NCBI GenBank assembly: GCA_900547585.1
Contig: URHD01000059.1
Coordinates: 1 to 11,766, forward strand
Length of the DNA stretch: 11,766 nt
From: an uncultured bacterium
GTDB lineage: Bacteria; Cyanobacteriota; Vampirovibrionia; Gastranaerophilales; Gastranaerophilaceae
Reading direction: 5' to 3'
The notes under the pieces were generated by a model. It did not search any database and was not told the DNA's origin. It saw only the letters and a list, made by a program, of their open reading frames with translations. Below, one piece after another: positions 1 through 6,021 of this stretch. A program made the translations under genes and the position numbers. Every line of letters begins with the position of its first letter. Positions within the stretch are counted from its first letter, which is position 1.

Positions 1-43
1 GTTCACGTCACTTCGTTCCTTATCACGAACTTTTCTCGGACAA
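1..43 (+). repeat. Dispersed 43-bp intergenic repeat, copy 1 (probably truncated by window start)
   Basis: Bases 1-43 are identical to 2316-2358; identity stops at base 44. The copy begins at the first base of the window, so more of the element may lie upstream. In copy 2 the repeat is the right part of a larger hairpin-bearing intergenic block. Both copies lie ahead of a rightward gene, here 104 bases before the LCP gene. The element could be a mobile palindromic repeat or an RNA structural element. Its function is unknown. Confidence 0.85.
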
Positions 44-147
44 TTTCCACCAATCTGCGTATAAAATTGTTTTGTAATAAATTTTTTTGGAGTAAAATAT
101 TAAATAACTTGAATGTAATTATGGATTTTACACTCTGAGGCAGGAAA
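44..147 (+). promoter_or_regulatory. AT-rich leader of the LCP gene with Shine-Dalgarno
   Basis: This very AT-rich stretch lies between the repeat and the LCP start. A Shine-Dalgarno GAGG at 137-140 lies 7 bases before the ATG at 148, with a second AGGA at 142-145 that is too close to the start. TTGTAA at 72-77 followed by AT-rich sequence around 93-101 could be a weak promoter, but no spacing gives a convincing -10. I see no RNA gene here. Confidence 0.4.
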
Positions 148-1449
148 ATGAATGAATTAAAAGACAAAGACGAACAATATAACGTTTTTTTGAATTATAG
201 CAAGGAAACCAGAGCCGGACAGGGCTTAAAAAAGCTGTTTTTTGGTTTTTTGATTGTTATTGTTGTGGCTGTTGCAGCGGCTTTTGGCTATATCGCGGCA
301 ATCGGCGATGATGTTGACTTCAACAAAGAAACCCTCGCAAAAATCTTTGCAAAACTCGACCCCAAAGCGCAAAAAGGCTTCAATGTGCCCGTTTTCAGCG
401 GACGCCAGACAATAATGATTCTCGGTGTTGATTCGAACGGTGAAAATGCCGACAAATTCAAAGGAACCCGTTCGGACACAATACTTTTGATAAACATTGA
501 CGCACGTACCCATTCTGTGAACGCGATTTCAGTGCCAAGGGACAGCAAAGTTTACCTCCCGGGCGACCACGGAGTGCAAAAAATCAACGCAGCACACGCA
601 CTGGGCGGTGTTGAAATGACAAAAAAGACAATTGAAGACACTCTCGGCATAAAAGTCAACAAATACGTCGTTATCAACAACGACGGCGTGAAAAAACTTG
701 TTGACGCGCTGGGCGGCGTGCCTGTTTATATTGAAAAAAACATGTTTTACAACGACAATGCCGGCGGGCTGCACATAAATCTGACAAAGGGTCTGCATGT
801 GCTTAACGGCGCGCAGGTTGAGGGCTTTTTGAGATACAGAAAAGACGGTCTGGGCGATATCGGACGTACTTCGCGCCAGCAGTGGTTTTTAAAAGCGCTT
901 CTGGAAAAACTCCAATCCCCTGCTGTAATCCCCAAAATCCCCGAGGTGCTTAATCTTGCCACTACTTACGTAAAAACAGACATGTCCCTTTATGAAATGT
1001 CGCACATGGCAGCAATGCTCCGTAATATCGATATGAACGACGTACAATTTGCCACTCTTCCCGGTGCACCGTCGAAAAAAGGCTATATCAGCTACTGGAT
1101 TCTTGATCCCGAGAAAACTCAGGAGGTTATTGACCGTTTTATTTACAGGGACAAGCCGGATGTCACGGATAAAAAGCTTGTTGCGGGCATTATGTACTCT
1201 TTTGACAAAGAAGATGAAGCAATGCGCATAAAAGACGAGCTAAAAGCCAGTGGTTATGAAGTAAATTGCATCGGCAGAGCGCATCTTCCGCATTCTCAGG
1301 TCATCGGGCACAACGCAGCCGTTACAAACGAATTTATCGGCTGGCTCAAAAAACGTATCCCTGAAATCCGCTCATCGCAGTTCGTTTACGATCCTGTCCG
1401 TATGTACTGCGTTCACAGCGATTTCACCATTATTGTTTCAGGTTCATAA
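148..1449 (+). CDS. LCP (LytR-CpsA-Psr) family cell-wall glycopolymer ligase with LytR_C-like tail
   Basis: A membrane-anchored phosphotransferase-type enzyme. LCP proteins move glycopolymers from a polyprenyl-phosphate carrier to peptidoglycan, acting outside the cytoplasmic membrane. Residues 1-27 are cytoplasmic and charged; one transmembrane helix spans about 30-52. The LCP domain covers about 88-270. It shows the expected motifs: D95 in 'ILGVDSNG', R108/D110 in 'TRSDTILL', R131/D132 in 'SVPRDS', K145/N147 in 'KINAAHA', 'NNDGVKKLVDALGGV' near 177-191, and the basic cluster R229, R231, R240, R243 ahead of Q244. Residues about 343-433 ('LVAGIMYSFDKEDEA...') resemble the LytR_C domain of actinobacterial and cyanobacterial LCP proteins. 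Length 433 is normal for an LCP plus LytR_C protein. The ATG at 148 has a good GAGG. The stop overlaps the mazG start, so the two are probably cotranscribed. The family is secure; the exact polymer is unknown. Confidence 0.92.
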   Translation: MNELKDKDEQYNVFLNYSKETRAGQGLKKLFFGFLIVIVVAVAAAFGYIAAIGDDVDFNKETLAKIFAKLDPKAQKGFNVPVFSGRQTIMILGVDSNGENADKFKGTRSDTILLINIDARTHSVNAISVPRDSKVYLPGDHGVQKINAAHALGGVEMTKKTIEDTLGIKVNKYVVINNDGVKKLVDALGGVPVYIEKNMFYNDNAGGLHINLTKGLHVLNGAQVEGFLRYRKDGLGDIGRTSRQQWFLKALLEKLQSPAVIPKIPEVLNLATTYVKTDMSLYEMSHMAAMLRNIDMNDVQFATLPGAPSKKGYISYWILDPEKTQEVIDRFIYRDKPDVTDKKLVAGIMYSFDKEDEAMRIKDELKASGYEVNCIGRAHLPHSQVIGHNAAVTNEFIGWLKKRIPEIRSSQFVYDPVRMYCVHSDFTIIVSGS

Positions 1450-2225
1450 TGGAAGAAAAAAATCATAAAAATCTTGCAAAATTAATAGAAATCATTGAAA
1501 TTCTCCGTTCCGAAAACGGCTGTGCGTGGGACAGAGAACAAACTCATGCAACCCTCAAAAAAAACATGCTCGAAGAAGCCTACGAAGCAGTCGATGCGAT
1601 TGATGACAATGATTGTGTGCATTTGAAAGAAGAACTCGGCGATGTGCTTTTGCAGGTTGTTTTGCATTCGCAAATTGCAAAAGAAGCGGGCGAATTTGAT
1701 ATCGAAGATGTGGCAAAAGGCATTTCAGACAAGCTCATTCACCGCCATCCGCATGTTTTTGGCGATGTTCGTGTTAAAAATACAACCGAAATTCTACAAA
1801 ACTGGGAAAAGCTCAAACAGGAAGAAAAAAAGCATAGAAAATCGCTTATGGACGGGATTTCGCGTGCACAATCAGCGCTGATGAGCGCGCAAAAAATCAG
1901 CAAAAAGGCGGTTTCTGTCGGTTTTGAATGGCCAAGCGAGAATTCGCTGTGGGAATGCATTTTTTCCGAAATTGAAGAATTTAAAGAAGCAGTAAAAAAA
2001 CAGGACAAAGAAAACGCCGAAGAAGAGCTCGGGGATATGCTTTTTGCAATAGTGAACCTCGCCCGCTGGCACAAAATCGATGCAGAACAGGCTCTTTTAA
2101 AAGCAAACAAAAAGTTTATGGCGCGTTTTCGCAAAATGGAAGAACTTGCGCAGAAAAAGCTTGAAGATTACGATTTTGAAGAATACGACAGGCTCTGGAA
2201 ATCCGCAAAATCAGCATTAAAATAA
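1449..2225 (+). CDS. mazG: Nucleoside triphosphate pyrophosphohydrolase MazG (two-domain)
   Basis: A cytoplasmic Mg-dependent enzyme that hydrolyses (d)NTPs to NMP and pyrophosphate; the family is associated with nucleotide-pool sanitation and (p)ppGpp-linked stress responses. Both all-alpha MazG domains are present. The N-terminal one has E42/E43/E46 and E61/E62/D65 ('EELGDVLLQVVLH'). The C-terminal one has E176/E177/E180 and E192/E193/D196 ('EEELGDMLFAIVNLARW'). The signatures 'GCAWDREQTH' (24-33), 'RHPHVFGD' (99-106) and 'NWEKLKQEEK' (118-127) are typical of full-length bacterial MazG, and the length of 258 matches. The ATG at 1449 overlaps the LCP stop in a TAATG arrangement, with an AGG about 8 bases upstream inside the LCP gene, so translational coupling is likely. 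Nothing looks degraded. Confidence 0.95.
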   Translation: MEEKNHKNLAKLIEIIEILRSENGCAWDREQTHATLKKNMLEEAYEAVDAIDDNDCVHLKEELGDVLLQVVLHSQIAKEAGEFDIEDVAKGISDKLIHRHPHVFGDVRVKNTTEILQNWEKLKQEEKKHRKSLMDGISRAQSALMSAQKISKKAVSVGFEWPSENSLWECIFSEIEEFKEAVKKQDKENAEEELGDMLFAIVNLARWHKIDAEQALLKANKKFMARFRKMEELAQKKLEDYDFEEYDRLWKSAKSALK

Positions 2226-2307
2226 TATTTTTAATCTAATCTAGTGTCGCCTTAGTCGATTCGCCTACGCGAACCGCCCAAGGCTCACCTTTTCTAATCG
2301 TCACTCA

Positions 2308-2349
2308 AAAAGTTCGTTCACGTCACTTCGTTCCTTATCACGAACTTTT
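2308..2349. repeat. 10-bp perfect inverted repeat (possible hairpin) around repeat copy 2
   Basis: AAAAGTTCGT at 2308-2317 is the exact reverse complement of ACGAACTTTT at 2340-2349, with a 22-base loop. The right arm continues as TTTTCTCGG. In copy 1 the left arm is cut off by the window start, so only the right half is visible there. A long stem in an intergenic element could stabilise or terminate transcripts. Confidence 0.7.
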
Positions 2350-2358
2350 CTCGGACAA
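2316..2358 (+). repeat. Dispersed 43-bp intergenic repeat, copy 2
   Basis: Identical over 43 bases to 1-43. It ends 51 bases before the ATG of the sigma-like gene. After the repeat both copies run into AT-rich sequence that is no longer alignable by eye. The direct orientation relative to two successive rightward genes is notable but rests on only two examples. Confidence 0.85.
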
Positions 2359-2409
2359 ATTTTCTCATAACAGATAGCAAATTTTTTTCTTCACATGCTT
2401 TGTTAAAAT

Positions 2410-4197
2410 ATGCTGATTCAGTCCTCCCCATTCATATCAAATAATCAAAAACATACGTCCTTCAAGGCAATAGCACGCGGTGAAGATTTTTTTTCCAGCG
2501 TAAACAGTGATGTTTTAACTATTTCAAATTCTGAAAACCCGTCACTTGTTGAAGCAGCAAAAAATCGCATATTTACGCGTTCTGATACACAAATACGCGG
2601 TTTGCTAAAAAAATATCCCCACAAATTTTACGACAAAAGGGACGCATATCAGGATTTGATGTTGAAATTTTTCGAAATGCTTGAAACGCTCAAAAACTCT
2701 GAAAATCCTGCGGAAACTTTTAAAAAGTTTTTCCAAAATTTAACCCCCGCGCCCTCCTCACGGGTTCTGCCCGAAATGTCAACAATGGATAGAACAATTT
2801 TTCAAGATTCAACGCTGACCGTAGGCGAAAACGCAATCGAAACAGTCTTTGACCGTGAGATTGCGCTCGATTTTACTTCAGAGGAAAAAGCAATAAGGAA
2901 AGAAACGATTTCCAGCCTGCTTAAAAACCCGAAAAACAGCGAAAAAGATATAAAAATTCTTTCTCTTCATTTCAGCGAAGAGAATAAAAACACGAGAATC
3001 TCAAAAACTGCGCGGGAGCTGAATCTTTCTCCGACCCAGACAAAAAACTATCTGAACAGGGCAATTGTGCACCTCCAGAACAACAACGGCATGCTGCCCA
3101 AAGAAGCACAGGAGTTTATTGCAGAATTTAAAAAACATTTCCCCGAAGTAAAACTCAGCACAAAAGAAATTTTGAACATTTACGTAAAAAGCGGCTCCAT
3201 GCCGCCCCAAAAAGCAGCTGAAAATGCCCGGATAATTGCAGACTATTTCAAAAGCCCGTATTTTACAAAAAAATCTTACGCGGACAGCTTCAAATACTTC
3301 CCGGCTCTATATTTCCAGCCGGCGCAAAAAACAATTGAAAATGTTGAAGGCGTAATAAAGGCTCTTGAGCCATACGGGCTTACAAAAGAAAAATACCTGA
3401 AAGCCCTTTATTCCCAGCCGCAATATTATCAGGCACCGGAAACAATCAACAGCAATATCTCCGGCCTGGCAAAATTATATTCAAAATACGGAATGACATT
3501 GGAAAAAGCGGTCAGCAGCGCGCTGAAATTCCCGAGATTGTTTTTCCAAAGTCCGGAAAAACCCGGTCAAAAAGCACAAGAAATGGAGAAATTGTTTAAA
3601 AAAGAGGGGCTTAGCGCAGAAGCCTACGTTAAAGCAATGATGAAATCACCATTTCTTTTCTGTTTTTCAACAGAACACGCTCGCGAAAACATCTTAAAAA
3701 GCTCTCAGCTGCTTGAAAGCACAGGTTTGACGCTAAAAGATTTCATTGAAATCGCAATGAAACAGCCAACCGCAATAACACAGCGTCCGGAATTAGTTTC
3801 AGAGCACATCAGGCTTGTACAATATATCAGAAAAGACGACAGAGTCGCAAACGGGCTCGCACCTATGAACAAAAGGGAGCTTGTCGCAGCATCTTCGTCG
3901 CTGCCGCTCGGTTATTCTAAAGAAAACAGCTTTTTATGTTTTTTAAACAAAAAAATAGCCCGCTGCCTTGGAGAAAAATGCCTTTTGAATATAAATCTAA
4001 AAGAAAAACTCCCGCAGCGCCTTGCTGAAATCAATACAAAATCTTTCCATTTTGACATTGTTGAGGGCGAATTTGCGCAGGAATTCATTGATTTTGTGAA
4101 AGAATTTTCACAAAAACATTTCGGGAAAAATATTTTTAAAATAAACATCGTTCAAGAGCTCAAAGATGGGGCGGAACTTTTTAAATATTTGAAATAA
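2410..4197 (+). CDS. Sigma-70-like protein fused to five ~39-residue mTERF-like helical repeats (uncharacterised)
   Basis: I do not recognise this 595-residue protein as a named family. Residues 1-20 end in 'KHTSFKA', a short tag I associate with Gastranaerophilales proteins. Residues about 45-115 ('DKRDAYQDLMLKFFEMLE') loosely resemble sigma-70 region 2. Residues about 125-160 resemble the acidic linker before region 4. Residues 162-224 ('EKDIKILSLHFSEE', then 'ISKTARELNLSPTQTKNYL') match the region 4 pattern, with the helix-turn-helix at about 197-223. Residues 285-474 form five repeats: F285, L324, M362, L401, L440. Each has proline at repeat position 14 (P298, P337, P375, P414, P453), and four have a second proline (P304, P343, P382, P460). 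They are predicted to be helical pairs, closest in look to mTERF repeats. The C-terminal 115 residues are unrecognised. There is no signal peptide or membrane segment. The ATG has no Shine-Dalgarno, and an in-frame TAA lies at 2404-2406. A nucleic-acid-binding role is inferred. Confidence 0.75.
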   Translation: MLIQSSPFISNNQKHTSFKAIARGEDFFSSVNSDVLTISNSENPSLVEAAKNRIFTRSDTQIRGLLKKYPHKFYDKRDAYQDLMLKFFEMLETLKNSENPAETFKKFFQNLTPAPSSRVLPEMSTMDRTIFQDSTLTVGENAIETVFDREIALDFTSEEKAIRKETISSLLKNPKNSEKDIKILSLHFSEENKNTRISKTARELNLSPTQTKNYLNRAIVHLQNNNGMLPKEAQEFIAEFKKHFPEVKLSTKEILNIYVKSGSMPPQKAAENARIIADYFKSPYFTKKSYADSFKYFPALYFQPAQKTIENVEGVIKALEPYGLTKEKYLKALYSQPQYYQAPETINSNISGLAKLYSKYGMTLEKAVSSALKFPRLFFQSPEKPGQKAQEMEKLFKKEGLSAEAYVKAMMKSPFLFCFSTEHARENILKSSQLLESTGLTLKDFIEIAMKQPTAITQRPELVSEHIRLVQYIRKDDRVANGLAPMNKRELVAASSSLPLGYSKENSFLCFLNKKIARCLGEKCLLNINLKEKLPQRLAEINTKSFHFDIVEGEFAQEFIDFVKEFSQKHFGKNIFKINIVQELKDGAELFKYLK

Positions 4198-5061
4198 TTA
4201 CTCCTCGAGCTTGATATATTGCGTTTCTTCCCACTGCAAATCAATATATTTTATTTTTTTGTTCAGGGTTTTGATTTGAGGCAGAATTGAGGCAATGTTT
4301 TTAACGCGGTTGTTGATTGTCGAATTCATTTCGCCGAGGCGGACTTTCACGTCTGGAAGCTGGGCGTAAATATCTTTCGGATTTCTGAAATCCAGGTATT
4401 TGAGCTCCTCGCCGCTATAATATTCGAGTGTTTTTGCGAGCAGTAGGATTTTTTTGATTTTATTTTCATCCCACGTCCTGTAATCATCGCCTTTTGTGCC
4501 ATAAGTGAGCACAAGCACGGTTTTATAGGATTTATCCAGGGGAAGATATTCGCGTCCAATGAGTTTTCCGCCCTCGGCAAAAAATGCAATCGGCGCAACA
4601 TTTTCCGCCGGCGAAATCGTGATAAGCGGCGTGCGTTCTTCAACAATTATATCGAGCCTTGCTGGAAACCAGAAACGCCGGATATAAACTTTCTTCACCG
4701 GTTCCAGTGTTTCGATATCTTTTTCGATTTTTGAAGTATCAAAAAGATAAATTGGGCGCTGCGGCACCGGAGTCTGGCGCAAAATCGAGATAATTCTGTA
4801 TTTTGGCGTGATTTTATTGCCCAGAATCATCAAAGAACCGTTGTTTGCAGAGCTGAATGTGTTTTTTTCAAGATACCACTGTGGAAGTTTGTAAACCTTA
4901 TACGCCGCAAAAATCAACAGCCCCACCATCAAAAGCCGCAACAGGGCACGCAATCTTCTCAAGCCAAGCTGGCTCCTTCTGACGTTACGCTGCATCTGGT
5001 TTATTTTAACCCTGCGCTCAATATTTATATTATTCTCGTAATCAGGTTTTTTCGGTTTCAC
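4198..5061 (-). CDS. ftsQ: Cell division protein FtsQ/DivIB (POTRA domain)
   Basis: A bitopic inner-membrane divisome protein that links early and late division proteins through FtsB/FtsL and FtsW/FtsI. It has a basic cytoplasmic tail (1-37, many R/K), one transmembrane helix at about 38-56, a POTRA-like domain at about 63-142 and a C-terminal beta domain. 'FPARLDIIVEERTPLITI' (132-149) is the typical end of the POTRA domain in FtsQ. The length of 287 is normal. The start is GTG at 5061, read on the minus strand, with only a weak GAGAT-type Shine-Dalgarno; no better start is nearby. It follows ddl by 9 bases and is the last gene of the leftward murC-murB-ddl-ftsQ unit. Its TAA stop directly abuts the stop of the convergent sigma-like gene. 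ftsA and ftsZ do not follow, unlike the classical dcw order. Confidence 0.85.
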   Translation of the reverse strand: MKPKKPDYENNINIERRVKINQMQRNVRRSQLGLRRLRALLRLLMVGLLIFAAYKVYKLPQWYLEKNTFSSANNGSLMILGNKITPKYRIISILRQTPVPQRPIYLFDTSKIEKDIETLEPVKKVYIRRFWFPARLDIIVEERTPLITISPAENVAPIAFFAEGGKLIGREYLPLDKSYKTVLVLTYGTKGDDYRTWDENKIKKILLLAKTLEYYSGEELKYLDFRNPKDIYAQLPDVKVRLGEMNSTINNRVKNIASILPQIKTLNKKIKYIDLQWEETQYIKLEE

Positions 5062-5070
5062 GTTTTATCT

Positions 5071-6021
5071 CTATTTGTTCAGTCCCGCGCCGTTGAGGAT
5101 TATTTGCACAAGTTCATCATAACTTATGCCCATCGCCGCTGATTGAGCCGGTAAATCGCTCAAATCCGTCATTCCCGGGCTTGTATTGACCTCAAGAACA
5201 TAAGGAATTCCGTCCGCAAGAAGAAAATCAACCCTGCTTACACCGCGGCATCCGCAAATTTCTGCCGCTTTTACGGCAATTTCTTTGACTTTTTGCGTCA
5301 TTTCGCCGGAAATCTCTGCTGGCACAATGAATTGTGTCATTCCCGCTGTGTATTTTGCCTCAAAATCATACCATTCATTTTTGGGGCGAAATTCGAGAAT
5401 TTCTGTTGCAAAAATTGTATCGCCATCCTCAAGAACGCCGACAGTCATACTTTTCCCCTCGAGATATTCCTCGACCATAACATCCTGATTGTATTCAAAG
5501 GATTTTTCGATTTTTTCCCTGAATTCTTCAAAGTTATTTACCTTGTACATCCCGATACTTGAGCCTTCTGAAACGGGTTTTAGCATTAAAGGCATTTTAA
5601 GGTCTTCAATTCTTTCCGCATAGTTTTCGCCTTTTTTCAAAAGAACCGATTTAATCAGCGGAATGTCGGAACTTCTGAGAATATTTTTTGTATGTTCTTT
5701 GTTCATGCAAAGTGCGCTCGACATTACGCCGCAGCCGGTATAAGGCAGCTCCAAAATCTCCAGAAGCCCCTGAATACAGCCATCCTCGCCAAAACGTCCA
5801 TGCATTGCATTGTACGCAACTTCGATTTTCTTTTCAGAAAGGGTTTTTGCGATATTTTTGTCGATATCAATCAATTCCGCGTTTTTGTACCCGAGCCTTT
5901 GCAGCGCAGCAAGCACATTTTTGCCAGAGCGCAGCGAAACCTCTCTTTCGCTCGATGGCCCGCCGCAAAGTACGGCTATTCTGGCATTTTCGTCTATTTT
6001 CTTTTTAACATCGTATCCCAT
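5071..6021 (-). CDS. ddl: D-alanine--D-alanine ligase
   Basis: A cytoplasmic ATP-grasp enzyme that joins two D-alanines for the peptidoglycan stem peptide. The N-terminal 'GGPSSEREVSLRSG' (20-33, catalytic-type E26) and 'MHGRFGEDG' (73-81) are diagnostic. 'KPVSEGSSIGM' (148-158) supplies the ATP-grasp lysine K148 and the active-site serine region. 'EEYLEGK' (184-190), 'YDFEAKY' (218-224), R263/D265 and 'LEVNTSPGMT' (276-285, metal ligands E277 and N279) complete the set. The tyrosine-containing YDFEAKY loop fits D-Ala-D-Ala rather than the VanA-type D-Ala-D-Lac form. The length of 316 is normal. The start at 6021 overlaps the end of murB by 28 bases; AAAAGG lies just upstream on the coding strand and no downstream ATG/GTG/TTG precedes the conserved region, so the overlap appears real and suggests coupling. 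Confidence 0.96.
   Translation of the reverse strand: MGYDVKKKIDENARIAVLCGGPSSEREVSLRSGKNVLAALQRLGYKNAELIDIDKNIAKTLSEKKIEVAYNAMHGRFGEDGCIQGLLEILELPYTGCGVMSSALCMNKEHTKNILRSSDIPLIKSVLLKKGENYAERIEDLKMPLMLKPVSEGSSIGMYKVNNFEEFREKIEKSFEYNQDVMVEEYLEGKSMTVGVLEDGDTIFATEILEFRPKNEWYDFEAKYTAGMTQFIVPAEISGEMTQKVKEIAVKAAEICGCRGVSRVDFLLADGIPYVLEVNTSPGMTDLSDLPAQSAAMGISYDELVQIILNGAGLNK

Larger units (their letters stand above)
2226..2409. other. Hairpin-rich intergenic region between mazG and the sigma-like gene
   Basis: This 184-base region without genes holds several inverted repeats: TTCGC/GCGAA with a 4-base loop (2260-2273); CGATT/AATCG (2257-2261 with 2296-2300); and a 10-bp perfect pair AAAAGTTCGT/ACGAACTTTT (2308-2317 with 2340-2349). 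The last pair encloses most of the 43-bp dispersed repeat (2316-2358). The block may act as a terminator for the LCP-mazG unit, since the right arm ends in TTTT, but it is not a classical GC-stem/T-run terminator. No tRNA or conserved small RNA is recognisable, and no convincing promoter for the next gene was found. Confidence 0.6.

Noticed and set aside
1739..2134. 131-codon minus-strand ORF opposite mazG
   Set aside because: Its product is Ser/Phe-rich with no recognisable motif, and it lies wholly inside a clear mazG gene. It is an antisense shadow.
2308..2355. Classical Rho-independent terminator after mazG
   Set aside because: The stem has a 22-base loop, AT-rich arms and only TTTT after it, and it lies about 80 bases past the stop. 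It fits a repeat-element hairpin better.
2401..2416. TGTTAAAAT directly before the ATG as an extended -10 promoter
   Set aside because: Transcription would start several bases inside the coding region, and no -35 is found at a suitable distance.
3262..3831. True TAL effector repeats
   Set aside because: The repeats are 38-39 rather than 33-35 residues, carry a fixed proline after the first helix and lack a clear two-residue variable pair. mTERF-like is the closer description, though neither is proven.
5285..5562. Plus-strand ORFs inside ddl as a possible toxin-antitoxin pair
   Set aside because: They are antisense to conserved Ddl sequence, with no promoter, ribosome site or known family features.
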